Assembly (NCBI GenBank): GCA_027924585.1
Contig: BSBM01000372.1
Coordinates: 10,523,001 to 10,587,000, forward strand
Length of the DNA: 64,000 nt
Direction: 5' to 3'
Origin: Larix kaempferi
Lineage: Eukaryota > Streptophyta > Pinopsida > Pinales > Pinaceae
A program made the translations under genes and the position numbers. Below the pieces are notes generated by a model. It did not search any database and was not told the DNA's origin. It worked only from the letters and a program-made list of their open reading frames with translations. How positions within the stretch are numbered: position 1 is the first letter of the stretch; each line of letters begins with the position of its first letter. Positions 10,741 through 22,924 of the stretch are shown one piece after another.

Positions 10741-12030
10741 TCTATCATGGAAATCATGAGCATTGATGAACCTCCATGGAAATATCATCACCATCAATCC
10801 TCTTTTCCTAAGATCCACGCAACAAACCCCAATACCAAATCCACCATTTCACATGATATTGTCCAAAAACCTCAGACTCCCATCCTCGCTCACAATGTGT
10901 TTTTGGAGGGAAATCTAGCTAATATTATGGAAACTTTTCCTATAGACATATCATTGAAACCTGGTATCATGGAACATATCCACTTAGGAAAAACTTGTGC
11001 ACCCATTGAGGTGGAATTTTACACAACTTTGTTTAAAGAGTTATGTTATGTTTCCGCATGGATTTATGAAGAAATGTTGGGAATTGACCGATTTATTGTG
11101 GTGCATGAAAGCAAAGTTTATCCAGTTGCATGACCTATTCGGAAAAAACTACGACCCATTCACCCCAGAAAAATGCATCCATTAAGGCAGGAGTTGAAAA
11201 GCTCCTTTGAGTTGGTTTTATCTATCCTGTCCCATTGACAGACTGGGTGTCTAACATCGTCCCTGTAGCTAATAAATAGGGCACAATTAGAGTTTGCGTT
11301 GATTATAGGGACCTAAATAAAGCTTGTCTTAAGGACAACTATCCTATCCCCTTCATCGACCAAATTATCGATAATTGTGCCGGGAGTGTCATATTTTCAT
11401 TCATGGATGGCTTCTCTGGCTATAATCAGATTGAGATTCCCAGATGACCAGCATACAACATCTTTCATCTTCCCATGGGGAACCTTCACATATCCAAAGT
11501 TACCTTTTGGACTTAAGAATGTTGGGGATACTTTTCAACAGGCCATTTCTTATGCATTTCACAATATCAAGCATGTTGTGGAACCGTATTTGGATTATTT
11601 ACCCGCTCATTCTATTGTGCGAAAATCTCACCTTGAGAACCTGAGTTCCATATTTTTTGTTGAATCTGGTAGATTATTAGGTTTCATAGTCTCCAAGGAT
11701 GGCATTTTCCTCGACTAACTGAAGGTTGAAGCTATTTTAGTTGTACCTTCACCTGCTGATATCCTAGAACTCCAAATTTTGCAAGGGAATGCAAACTTTT
11801 ACGCCACTTTGTCTATAATTTTGCCGCAATCACCTAGAGCTATATGAGACTTCTCAAAAAGAATGTACCCTTCATTTGGGATAATGAAGCTCAACATTCT
11901 TTTGATAATCTGAAAAATACCCTGACTAATGATCCTGTGTTGGAACCCCCCAACTATACACGGGATTACATTTTATATCTCGTCGCCTCTACTTCCACTA
12001 TTGGAATGGTGTTAGTATAGGAAGACAGTA
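10741..12030 (+). pseudogene. Ty3/gypsy reverse transcriptase remnant
   Basis: The region is a Tat-lineage RT read in several frames. Its N-terminus has NLANIMETFPIDIS and FKELCYVSAWIYEEMLGIDR (10747-11133). It continues with GTIRVCVDYRDLNKAC and IFSFMDGFSGYNQIEI (about 11280-11435), then FPWGTFTYPKLPFGLKN (11470-11520). The polymerase YxDD box reads YLDY (about 11586-11597), so the second catalytic aspartate is lost. TAG interrupts at 11276-11278 and 12018-12020, and a one-base shift lies near 11440. It cannot be active. Confidence 0.85.
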
Positions 12031-12590
12031 TTGGTCAAGAACATGTGGTTTACTATCTCAATAAGAGTCTTATAGACTCCAAAATACGTTATTCACATGT
12101 GGAGAAATTGGCTCTAGCAATTGTTTTTGTTGTCCAGAAATTTCAACACTATATCTTGCTATGCAATACCATTGTTATTACCAAATTCGATCCCATGTAC
12201 TATATCCTAGCACGTCAAGTGCTAGGGGGGGAATACTCCCGTTGGATGGTAGTCCTCCAAGAATTCAATTTAGAGTTTGCAGAAGTTAAATCCAAGAAAT
12301 CTTTGGTCTTTGGTGAGCTAATTTGTGCTCTGCCTCGTGTCAATGACCAATCTGATCACATTGACTCTCTTCCTGACGAGTCATTTTTCCTCATTGGCAA
12401 GACTAATCCATGGTACAGAGACATTTTTTTAATCTCAAAACCCAACGCTTTCGGTTCTATCTCAATCATGATGAGCGATGTCGCATCCGAAACCACGCCA
12501 AATATTACCTTATCATTAGTGATACTTTATACTGTCGTGGTATCGATTATGTTTTCGTCGATGCTTAACTAATGATCATTTCAAATGCGT
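12031..12590 (+). pseudogene. Ty3/gypsy RNase H remnant
   Basis: After 'GMVLV' and a TAG (12018) the frame 12045-12572 reads HVVYYLNKSLIDSKIRYS, then VEKLALAIVFVVQKFQHYIL. It continues into a tether (EYSRWMVVLQEFNLEF) typical of the RT/RNase H of plant Ty3/gypsy elements. The YF.SR.L..AE.NY pattern of active members is only partly kept (YYLNKSLIDSKIRYSHVEKL). It degrades the RNA strand of the RNA/DNA hybrid in intact elements. This copy is decayed. Confidence 0.8.
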
Positions 12591-13665
12591 ACTTAATGAC
12601 TGCCACTCCAGAGCTCTCAGCGGTCACCTCTCTAGGATGGCTACAACCCAGAGAAATTTGCGTGCAAGCTAATTCTGGCCATCCATCTTCAAAGATTGCA
12701 TTGAAGTGGTCAAGAAGTGCCCCCATGTCAATTCTTTCACTCTAAGAAGCGCTCCCATCTATCTCCACTGCATCCCATTATTTCCTTTGACCCCTTTGCA
12801 AAATGGGGTATCGATTTCACGCATTGTAAGCCTACTTTAGTCGGGGGGCATAGTTATGTCATCGTGTCAGTTGACTATTTTACCAAATGGGCTAAAGCTA
12901 TGCCTACATATGCCGAAGACATTAAAACAAAAACACTTTTTGTATTCATTCATATCATTGCAACGTTTGGAGTCCCTCAAGCCATTGTAAATGATCATGG
13001 TTCCCATTTCAAGAATCATATGATGGTTGAAATAAGTACCAAATTGGGTTTTCATCATGAAAACTCATACCCCTATTACCCCCAGGAAAATGTATAAGTA
13101 GAGGAAATCAACAAAGTCTTGAAAAAAATGATCCAACGCATGGTGGGGACCCATAAATCAAATTGGCACTTAGCATTATTCTCGGCTCTTTGGACCTATA
13201 GGACTTCTGTAAAAACTGCGACCGGGTTCACACCATTTCAATTGGTCTATGTCCTAGAAGCTATCCTCTCAGTTGAATGTGAAATTCCATCCCTCAAACT
13301 AGTTGTTGAACTCTTTCCAAACACTCCTATCGAGGAAGAATGATTCCTATACTTAACGAATCTTGATGAAACTCGTTGTGACGTTGCACCTGCTAACGAG
13401 CCTCACAAAAAGTGTACTAAGGTTCAATATGATAAATCCATCCAAGCTCGTGTTTTTAATGAAAGAAACCTAGTATTAACCTACGATCAAATGCATGAAA
13501 AACTAGGTAAAGGAAAGATGGAATCCATGTGGTATGGTCCCTACATTGTCAAACGAGTGTTAGAGAAAGGAGCTTACGAGCTATTTGATTGCAATGGCAT
13601 ACCTTTTGGGAGAGCCTCATAATGGGCTTTACCTGAAGAGAGTTTATGTGTAGGTTCACCCCGTG
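12591..13665 (+). pseudogene. Ty3/gypsy integrase remnant
   Basis: The catalytic core is visible in order: FAKWGIDF, then VSVDYFTKWAKAMPTYAED (first D), VNDHGSHFKNHMM (second D) and ENV*VEEINKVLKKM (glutamate region, broken by TAA at 13095-13097). These are followed by WHLALFSALWTYRTSVKTAT and GFTPFQLVY. The C-terminal part (13480-13600) carries KMESMWYGPYIVKRVL and ends near 13665. The order PR-RT-RH-IN on the plus strand defines a Ty3/gypsy (Tat-like) pol. No LTRs belonging to it were identified on either side. Confidence 0.85.
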
Positions 13666-14449
13666 TAAACACTTTGTATATAGTGTATCTATGGTGTGAT
13701 TTTGATTTCTTTTTTGCGTGTCAGTATCCTATCTCATTCACAACTATTTATCTTGATTTGTGCTTTCATGCACAGATGTCGATGTACTTCAGATTTGCAG
13801 ATGGTGCTAGTCAACATACCCAGAATCTCGCTTCTACAACATGGGTGTTGTATTCCCCTACCAATGAGTTGATATCCTCAAATTGACTTTGCTTAGGTCC
13901 TGCAACGAATAACATAGAAGAATACCATGTAGTCATTGGACTTATAATTGAAGTATCTTCTCTTGGAATTCACCATCGCATAGTCTACCTAGTCTCTAAA
14001 CTTGTGGTATCTCAACTAAATCACATTTATACCGTTCTTGACCCCATATTACTTCATGTATATCAGAGGATATGCCTCCTTGAAAGATCATTTGATTCTA
14101 TTTCATATCAACATATACCAAGGCAATTTAACACAGTGGTTGATTCATTAGTTAACTACATGTTGAATTAATTGGCATCTAGATCATACATAATCAATGT
14201 CATCATGAAAAACATGTAAAAATGTAACATACAAATCATTATAGATAAACATGGATATAGGTCCATATATATATCATGTAAAAAGTTTTAGATCACGTCC
14301 CAAATAGTATCAAAATGTGTCAAAATACAAAATCAGGATCTCTTCTCGTACAAAAATCGGCACTATCGCCTATATATCGTGTAAATGTCGTTAATACTAA
14401 AAAGAGATACTGTTGAAATCTAATCACAAGGAGAACGATGATCGTGATA
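13666..14449. other. Spacer between pol remnant and mobile-domain gene
   Basis: A 70-codon plus-strand frame (13674-13886) has no recognised features. The rest is AT-rich. This could include the 3' non-coding part of the pol remnant and the 3' flank of the minus-strand gene at 14450. Confidence 0.4.
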
Positions 14450-14688
14450 TCATACTATTTCCCTAGCAACACGGCGGATTAATCTATCAATACGTTCTGA
14501 CACACCCATGGTATGCCTCTGGAGATGATAGGGGACCTCGGGAAACCTCATCGGAGTGATACCCATGGTCAATCCCTCAAGATTCCGCTCTACATCATGA
14601 AATACCCCTGCATTGTCTTCCTCTTCCTGATACTCCTCTCCTCGTTATCGCAGTGGTGAAAATCCTACTAGCCTCACTGGTCCATGAT
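14450..14688 (-). pseudogene. Plant-mobile-domain-like gene, exon 2
   Basis: The minus strand after acceptor TGCAG (14689-14693) reads HGPVRLVGFSPLR, a TAA (about 14645), then RGEEYQEEEDN, NLEGLTMGITPMRFPEVPYH and MGVSERIDRLIRRVAREIV with TGA at 14450-14452. The first two bases (AT) complete the codon opened by G at the end of exon 1, so the frame is preserved across the intron. The basic, helical end (SERIDRLIRRVARE) suggests an oligomerising or nucleic-acid-contacting tail. The single nonsense codon implies a recent pseudogene or a sequencing error. Confidence 0.6.
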
Positions 14689-16008
14689 CTGCACCATTAC
14701 GCATGCACATATTAAGTCTTTTGCTCAACAAAATAATAAAAATATATATATATTGTTAATTTTATCCAGAGATCACTACTGCCTCTAGATAGCCCTGATA
14801 TCTCAAGCAGTTTGAGTCTCTATAAATCAATAATACACTAAATATTTAAGAATCAAATGTTATAGATCTCTTAACACTTATTCAATGAAAAAACTCAATC
14901 AATCACACACAACACTGGATGTACCCTAGAAACCCCAAACGGGGAAAACCAACAATCTGTGGGGATTTCTTCTATCTCCAGCCAAGATAAATATAAGAAG
15001 AGTACAAATACATACAATGTTACCTCATATGGAATTCCAAATTTGACTGGGTCAAAACCCTAGATCTGCATGCAATAATTGATGCATGCACAGAGGAAAT
15101 GTGCCCTAATCTGTCAACTGGTTATGGATCTGTCTGCAGGTAGCTCTATCTGCACTGTCTCTCCTACTGCACTACTTTGATCTATTCTGCTACGAAAGAA
15201 AGACAACTGCTCAATCTGGTGAATGCGCCCTTCCTCTGCATGGAAAAGTGTGCCCTCCCTCTCGATGATAAATTCTCATACGAAATCATATCTTGACATA
15301 TCTGAGCTCTAATTGTCACAATCCTTCCTCAAACACTGAGGCAAGGATACTTCGAAAGTATCAGCTGCTCAATCGGCCAATCAGATCTAGAATAACCTTT
15401 TCTCCCCTTTGTTAATGCGCCCGTTTCCCTCTCTAGAAGACATCCTCCATAATCTCTACAGTAACCACTCTGATGAACTATCTCATTCCACATATCTGGG
15501 TGCCAATTTCCTATGGACAAGTGGTGTCTGATCCAGCTCAGATCACACCACTCTCCCTCCTGCAGAAGCTCATCTCTCTCTATGAAAGACTTCCTGCATG
15601 CAATAATGCGCCCTCCTCACTCTTGACTGATCTCTCTCAAATTAGTCAACTGAGCTACCTTTTCTAGGGACCTCCTGCCTCTATATATAATCTCACCGGT
15701 CAATTAGGTTTACAAGAAACCTAATATCTATACATGCAAAAAATTCACTTTTGCATGCATCTTTTAATTAAGTGTTGTACATGCGAGTATCATGCATGCA
15801 TGAGGGAAAACGCCCTGAAAGGTTTGCATCCACTATTGTATTCATGCCACTAAGTAGAGTGCATCTCACCCTCTGCTCCATCCTGATGCCTATACTACTG
15901 ACATACCTTCATGCAAGGCATCTGAATCATGGATGACATCCCGAGATACCATAATCTCTAACATATATAACTTAAAAAATTCAAAAAAGATGTTTAAAGG
16001 TCACATAC
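14689..16008 (-). other. Intron of the mobile-domain gene, with LTR-like insert
   Basis: On the minus strand the segment begins GTATGT (16008-16003) and ends TGCAG (14693-14689), about 1.3 kb. Inside, 14750-15690 has the look of an LTR or other repeat: CT-rich, with a 'gaaaccccaaacggggaaaac' stretch (near 14930), 'tgcatgca' motifs (15069, 15083 and 15596 onward) and three variants of 'tgcgccct' (near 15225, 15417 and 15607). No coding region is supported there. I could not define ends or a target duplication. Confidence 0.45.
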
Positions 16009-16906
16009 CTAACTCATCCCAATCATCATCTTCTGGCAATGCCAAGTCAATGTCACCCTGGAAGTCTACCCCGGCATCAGGATAATCCTCGATCATCACA
16101 ATATGTTCCTCTAACCAGGAAAAGAAGTTTTCGCCAAATGCTAGGACTTGTGGCCCACCAAGCTTCCCAACATAATCATTCCATCTCCCCATCCATGGCT
16201 CAGATGGAGGACGTAGAGGTCTCCCTATCTACGGGCGTAGTAATGGGATCCTCTCCAATGAAAAGGTAACTAGGATACTCCCGCACCCAAATTGCTTGAT
16301 ACTTCCATTATGACATTTGGTGACTTGATCCTTGATGTTGACCAAAAATCCTTCACGCCAATTGAACAACTTTGACTCGAGACATTCCAAGGTGTAGTTC
16401 ATTTGGTCCTTGGTAGCATGATGAGCCCCTACACTTCTAGCAACTCGATCAAGAGTGTACAAAATTGTCCTCAAGGGAAGATCTATCACATCGGCTATGA
16501 GTACTTTCCTGTTTTTCTTACGAGATCCTAGTTTGCAATACTGGGCTATGTATTTCTTTGCAGTCTCTTCGGTGCTACGATGTCCCTCCAAATTGACTCG
16601 TGCCCCTCTCTCGGAGAGACCGGTGAATAAATAGATATCCCCAAGCTCTATCTCAAGGATGTGCTCCCCTATACAGAAATCTTGTAGATCCGACTCCCAC
16701 ATTTCTATTATGTGGTTTAGAAGTTTACCTTGTTTTTGGATCCCTCTTGTCTTGAATAACTTCACCAATCCACACTCTCTTAGTGTGGACAAAGTGTTAT
16801 CATCATTAAGATCATCTCGGTCATCCCCTTCATGCTCTCTCTCTTTCCACTCAATCATTCTCATTATTATCTTTTGGAAACCCCTGAAAATCATCAAAGG
16901 AACCAA
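16009..16906 (-). pseudogene. Plant-mobile-domain-like gene, exon 1
   Basis: The frame runs from about 16906 to the donor at 16009 (GAGTTAG, then GTATGT). An acidic/basic N-terminus (EWKEREHEGDDRDDLNDD) is followed by a domain with KLLNHIIEMWESDLQDF, ILEIELGDIYLFTGLSERG, LPLRTILYTLDRVARSVGAH and FGCGSILVTFSLERIPLLRP. This is the pattern of the plant mobile domain ('LL.HLIE.WD..T..F', 'T..DV..L.GL...G'), found in MAIN-type host proteins and in extra ORFs of retrotransposons. One TAG at 16229-16231 splits it from FGENFFSWLEEHIVMIEDYP and a very acidic end (LALPEDDDWDEL). No neighbouring RT shares its strand and distance, so it may be a free-standing domesticated or captured gene. The start at 16906 is not certain; an in-frame ATG at about 16864 is equally possible. 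Confidence 0.65.
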
Positions 16907-17093
16907 TGATTAGAAGCTTGAAACCATTTTTTTCCAAATGAGAAGGGGGCATGCACTTCAAAATCTCATTCTTTGTATTTGTGTGCCCTAGCAGTTGTGT
17001 AGAACGTGAAAATTGATCATTTTCGCGCCCCACCATGCACCATAACGCAAAAATCCTGAAATTTTTGTGCTTCACGATATAGCGAGGGTGCAA

Positions 17094-17650
17094 AAATCTA
17101 TTGGCGCATAAATGTTTTCCCTAGGGTGATTGCTCCCCCCCAACTCAACATGAAATTGAAAAATTAAGACATTGAATGAAAGACCAGAGTAAGATGATTA
17201 ACCTGCTTCAAACAATGGCTCAAATGGTGCCCTGGATATCCCGATATATTCAGTTGAAATTTGGCTCCCAACAAAGGTAAAACTCTCCTTGAGGTGCTAA
17301 TGACCAAGTAACAATGACTAGTTTTACATTTTACTCTCTTTTTATAATGGAACTAGTTATTTTTTTACATATTTTCACGTTAATGACCTTTGTTTCAATC
17401 CTTTTTTCACATCTTTATGGTTAAATAAATAATTCTAGGTAGGACAAGGATGGAGTATTAAAATATCTTAACACCCCCCCTTAATCCATACTTTTACATC
17501 CTGGGCCCTAGTTACTAAGACCAAAGGTCACCCATACAATCAAAAAATGATAAAAAATAAAGATTTGTCCATAAAACAAGGAAATGGAGAAAACCTCATG
17601 GGAAAAATACCCCCCCTCAAAAGAACAGCAGTAGGGAACTCAAAGAACCT
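17094..17650. other. Spacer
   Basis: No coding region recognised. A C7 run (17474-17480) and a C6 run (17610-17615) stand out. The sequence lies immediately 3' (minus strand) of the copia remnant and may be part of it. Confidence 0.4.
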
Positions 17651-18638
17651 TCATACTAAGCAGAGAAGGAAAAAAACTTTCTTCAGTGAAAGCCTTTGCA
17701 AAAATATTGGCAAGCTGCTCCTATGTAGGATAGAAATGCAGGTGCTAGTTCTGGATCTGGATCTGCTCCTCTGATGTATCTTCCACTGTGTAGAAGTTGT
17801 ATTTTCCAAAACAAGTCTTTCAGGAACCCTTCTTGCTACTAGAGCGAATGGATCATTGTGGTCCAAATCATGAACCTTTGAGTACCTTTTGTTAGACAAC
17901 TGATATTTGTACTTGGTTGTAGATCCCCCATGGAAAGTATCTTCAAGAGATTGTGGATAAAACCCCACCATCATGAAGCACCTCTCTGAGAGAAGTGGAT
18001 CTGCATGACATAGCAATTTTTGCATGATACTGAGATCTGGTGGTTCTATGGTCATATGGATCCCCAACTGTATTCACAGCAGCTACAAGGACTTTGTGAG
18101 CCCATATTGGCCTTGGCCATGGATTGGGAGCATGTGTTGGATCTGGATATGAATCTCCTTGAACTTTACTCTCAACATCAAGATCTTGATACTCATCTTC
18201 AATAGAAGAGATATCACTCCGATCTTCATCAGATGCCAATGGGGTAAGCAGAGAGTATGGAAAAAAATGGGATAATTCATGTGCCTTGGAGACATGGTTT
18301 GCAAATCCTTTCGCTATAATCTTCCTAGTAGAGATCTTTGCAATATCAACTGTGTCGGGACCAAAAACCACTTTCTTCGGTGAACCTGTGTGAATCATCT
18401 GATATACAGACAACAAATTTGCTGACAAGGAAGGCACAAATAGAACACTTTTGAACTTCCCATGGTCCATATGTAATGTGTCCTTCCCTTCAGCAGAGAT
18501 TTGAAAGTTGTCTCCCATGTCAATAATCAGACCATCTTTGACATCTAGAGAAGAAAATGATTCTCTAGAGGAAACCATGTGGTTGGAGGCTCCTAAATCT
18601 ATGAGGAGGGCTTGTGATTTTGAAAATCCATCCTTCAA
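17651..18638 (-). pseudogene. Ty1/copia protease fused to RT-start remnant
   Basis: The minus strand opens with a copia protease, ALLIDLGASNHMVSSRESF (the usual DSGAS is DLGAS). It continues with a beta-rich segment (VLFVPSLSANLLSVYQM) typical of the protease/pre-integrase border. Soon afterwards it becomes a linker, VNTVGDPYDHRTTRSQYHAK, followed in another frame by ERCFMMVGFYPQSLEDTFHG, which in copia polyproteins lies just before reverse transcriptase. The entire integrase is thus missing through an internal deletion, and a frameshift lies near 17950-18060. The RT proper is not present. Leading gag is not recognisable upstream. Confidence 0.7.
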
Positions 18639-20302
18639 TGCATGTCATCTCTCATGACCTTAAGACTCACTTCTAGAATCAGTCTCTCTTGCACCTTCTG
18701 GGAGGGAAATGTTGTGATGTTTCGACCATCTAAAGTTTCCTAAAGGGTGGGTGTATGTAACACACCATATTTGGGCTTTAGACAGTCATAAATCTAATTA
18801 TATTCATCTTAGTAATCCATTCACTTAGTATCTATTTTGACTCAATTAGATTAGTATAGAAATTACGTATGTGTACATGTGTACATATTTATGTATTGAC
18901 AACATATGATTTTACTATTATGTTCTCATGATGATGATAGTTATGTGATTCCTTTTGAACATTTAAAATAAAATGTGAAATTTATACACATGAATACTAG
19001 TTCAGTTTCATGCTATGTATGTATATGGATGTGATGCATGGTACAATAAAAGTCTGTTGTTTACTTGAATAGTAGTACATAACATGGGTTTCACATAAAA
19101 TAGTTATATTTTATATGGTATTAAAGTTAATAATTATCTAACCTACAAGATGATGATGTATGTAGTAGTCAAATGGTTGTGGTAATGAGGCAAATTGGAT
19201 GTTATTGACATCATGGAAATAATGTGTATTATAAAGTTTCTCTTATGATTTCAAACACTACTATGATCTGTGAGTAAGTGTGGTTTTGACATGATACATA
19301 TCTTGCCCAATTTGGTTGTTCGATGGCATGAATAGAATAACAAAATTGCATGGTATGGCTTAATAGATGGTGTTTACCCTAGTTATATCAGGATGGGTGG
19401 AGGTATTACCCACGGCGTATCCTCTGAAACTTGAAGTCATGGGAGGGTTGTGTTGAGACATGCTCCCAAGTTGTGTGATGATGACTACCAGTTTCCTATT
19501 GGGGAAGCTTGGTTGATATAGTCAAAACTTCCACTTACGGGTTCTATCTAGAGTTAGGTCAATATAGTTGATGCTCCAGCATATTCCAGTAGATGAAATG
19601 ATAGGATGTGGAAGATGGAAATGGGTTAGGGAGGAAGGATGGTTTGAAGTAATTTAGAATGTTATTGTGAGTTACTTATAACAACTTGGTTACTTTTGTG
19701 TGCTAAAAATATTGCTTTAATTATGTGATAACAAAAAGTAATCACAACATCTAACAATTGCCAAAATTTCCCAAAAACTATATAAAGTCCTTAGAAATTT
19801 GAATATTTTTTACAAAAAAATGTCAAACATTTTATGTTGCAAATTTAAGAATTACTAAGATTAACCAAGGTTTCTATAATTTAAGAAATTTATGGATGTG
19901 TATGTTGTGATGTTATATGTTAGATGTTGTGATTACTATTTGTTATATTCCATACTTGGATGAGAATATACATGAACTATACATTAGAGAAGATTATTGT
20001 TTATAATTAGTACACACACATGTATGTATACACTAGCTAAGTATACCCACATTGTGCATGTGCACTAGTATAATTATTTTATGTATTAATTACTAAATGA
20101 ATGGGTTAATGACTTAGGAAGTATATTGAATACATATATAAATCTAGTAGCATTAAATACCCTTCTTGACTTTCATTATTTGTTGGTATGAAGAATTAAA
20201 TAGGTTGGTGGGTAACATAAATTTTTGGGGAAATGTCAGATTTCATTTATAAGCTAGCATGAGAAGAAAGACTTTCTATTCTATTTTATTGTTATTTTTT
20301 TC
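18639..20302. other. AT-rich spacer
   Basis: No open frame of note or family motif. It ends with TTTTC (20298-20302), the left target-site duplication of the element at 20303. Confidence 0.6.
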
Positions 20303-22075
20303 TGTAATGTCCCCATTCAAATAAATTCATAATAGTGAAATTCCATCAATCCTACTAGTTCCCTAGGTTGGATGGAGACATGAGGATTTGCAATAAGGGA
20401 GCTAATAAATGGTGTTTGGACATTAGAATGGAATAAATATTTAATAAAGGATCTAAATAAATAAATGCAAGAGAAAATCAAAGTGGCAATTGATCATGAA
20501 GAGACATGGAGGATGTGGGACCCACACAAAGCTAGATTCCTCATGCCACATGGCATTCTATTCTCACCCATTCAAAGCCAAGGGGGATTCTAATGGTATT
20601 GGGTAGTTGGAAGGTCAATATACTTGGCATGACTCATTTCAGGTCGAATTGGAGTGGAAGAGTAACTCCCATGGAAGAGGAAGAGGCATTTTGGAGCTAG
20701 TGGGACACCTAGACTAGATTCCCTAGCTCTATGACAACAATGATGAAGATGCTATGACACCTATGACACAAATCAGACCTGAATGCTTACATATGACATA
20801 AATTGCATGTCAGGGATAAAAATATCTTGCAAGAGGGTGCTCAAGGGAGTTAGGGAAGCCAAAGAGATACCTATTCGAATTTGGTGGATGAGGAGGCTAG
20901 AATTGGAGGGACAAGTGGCAAACAATTGGAATCTCTTCCCAACTTGAGTTGGCATGAATCCCTTGGAATGAATTCGACCCAAGGAGGACCTTATAAGTTT
21001 ATAAAATACAATAACAAAGAAGAAGGATGGATTTTGATCATTTTCAGAATTTTCATTTGTGAAGAGAGCTAGTGGAGTGCTTCTCTACTTGCCTTAGCCA
21101 ATTTCGAGGGTGAAAGATTCCCATCCTAGTTGGTAGTGGGAAAGGCCATTCATACCTTTCGTGAGAGATTTAATGGATTCTTTTGTTTCAGGTGTAAGAT
21201 ACATGGCAGCTCATGGTCTCTCTTAGTGTAGCTCCTTCCTCCAACCATTTCCAGTTTTCTTGGCATATTCATGATCCTTGAGGAGAGGCGCATTGGGTGA
21301 GCTATTGTTCTCTTTGGGGGAGCTTCTAATGCCCCATTTATTTTTTCATATAATGTAAATGATATTTTATTCATGTTCAGAACTGTACCAAGTTGAGAAT
21401 GCAAGTGGAATGATGTAAAATTGATTATTAATGAGCAAATGGTGCCAATTTCCCCACTATGTTGATGTATGCCAATAATATGTTTATGTATTTGAATGGA
21501 CTAGTGAACTATTGATGGATTAATGATGTATGGACTGTTATTTATCTTTTCTACAAGTTTCATGTTCAGTGCATAAGCTTTGGGAGCCATATTTTTCATT
21601 TTTAAATCATTTGGGGAAGATTGTCTATCATTTCCCCCCAAGGTTGAAACTAGTATTTTGCTTCAAATTTGGAGAGGGTTGTAGAAGAGTTAATTGAATG
21701 AATAGAGATGCATATTATTCCTTATTAGTTTCCCATAGATGTCCCCTTCCTCTGTCATGAAATTCGAGAGGGTCCAATAGCACTTGGAGAGCCATCTTTA
21801 TCACCTACCTAAGGGGGGATTCGAACCCCAAATTGCTAGTAAAGTTCCCTACTTGGGACAGAACTTAAAGGAGAGTTGCAGAAGCTATTTGATGACTCTA
21901 AATCATCCATGAAACTCATATTTATGTACTAAAACCATTCATACACCTACTGTGACAATTTGGGAGCATTTGGAGCCATTTGGAGGTTAAGAACCCAAGA
22001 CTAGTCAAAGGTAGAACTAGAGAAAAAAGTTGAAAAATTCACCAGTTTAATCAAATTAAAAAAATGGACATTACA
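20303..22075 (+). repeat. 5' LTR
   Basis: The 1773-bp LTR starts TGTAATGTCCCC and ends ATGGACATTACA. It carries a conserved GGTTCGAATCC motif on the minus strand (near 21820) that matches a tRNA T-arm/box B and is also present in the 3' LTR. Short frames inside are not genes. Confidence 0.9.
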
Positions 22076-22077
22076 AG

Positions 22078-22093
22078 CGGTATCAGAGCATGG
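22078..22093 (+). promoter_or_regulatory. Primer-binding site (initiator Met-tRNA)
   Basis: The sequence cggtatcagagcatgg starts two bases after the LTR end. GGTATCAGAGC is the standard plant complement to the 3' end of initiator methionine tRNA, which primes minus-strand DNA synthesis. Confidence 0.85.
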
Positions 22094-22121
22094 TTTTGGA
22101 ACCTGATGTGGTTAACCATTC

Positions 22122-22915
22122 ATGAATACAAGGAGTCAAACAAATAAGCCACCACCCTTAGAACCTGAAATTGAAGGTGTTGTTGTTGAAGAGGAAGAAG
22201 TAGGAGAAGAAGAGTATTTTGTTGAAACTATGACTAAGGATGAGAAGGGACTCTCTGATGATAAGGAGGAATTTACTAAATTCATGAAACCATTCTTTGA
22301 AGACATGAAAAACAACTTATGAAAATATTCGAATTGATGGCTAGCCAACTTAGAAGCAAAGGAGTAATAGGAGGCAGTAGTAGCTCACATTCAGAAGAAA
22401 AGAAGACAATGGGTGAGCATATTTTCTCAAGTACAGGACCCCATAATAGACCTAATGAATTTCAGAGCACACTAAGGCCTACTACACCTAAATTTATTTT
22501 TTCCAAAGAAGAACCTAACACCCAAATGGATATGAATACATTGGTGGCAGAATGGGAAAATTTGAGTGAAGATTGTAGAAGGACTCTACCATTTGATCAA
22601 TACTTTACTGTTTCAAACAAACTCAAAAAGAAGGAAGATAATATGGCTCTATTCCATAACAAAGAATTAAATTTTGCTATTGGTAAAATGTCACTTCCCA
22701 CTTTTGATGGTTCCTCTCAAAGATCTGCTAACACTTGGGTGCAAAAACTAGATGTGTATTTTCAGCTGAATCCAATGGAGGAAGAAGGACATATTTCAGC
22801 CCAAGAAGAGGAATATACTACAATAGAAGAAGGAAAACAAGAGGGAAATCATCCCTCACCTGACAAAGTAAGAATGGCAGTACTTTCAGCAGTCCCTCAT
22901 TATCACACTATTTGA
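22122..22915 (+). pseudogene. Gag polyprotein (two frames)
   Basis: The first frame (22122-22322) has an acidic N-terminus (MNTRSQTNKPPPLEPEIEG, then EEEEVGEEEYF). It ends at TGA, overlapped by ATG (ATGA) of the second frame (22319-22915), so one shift separates them. The second frame carries the retrotransposon Gag core start, IGKMSLPTFDGSSQRSANTW, then VQKLDVYFQLNPMEEE. The rest of the capsid domain and the zinc knuckle are missing; the frame passes quickly into the protease. Gag normally packages element RNA in virus-like particles; this short form may rely on another element's Gag. Confidence 0.7.
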
Positions 22916-22924
22916 TGCAAGGGT

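Noticed and set aside
22136-22348. 70-codon minus-strand ORF
   Set aside because: It is antisense to the acidic Gag N-terminus. Ser/Thr runs arise from the complementary GAA/GAG codons.
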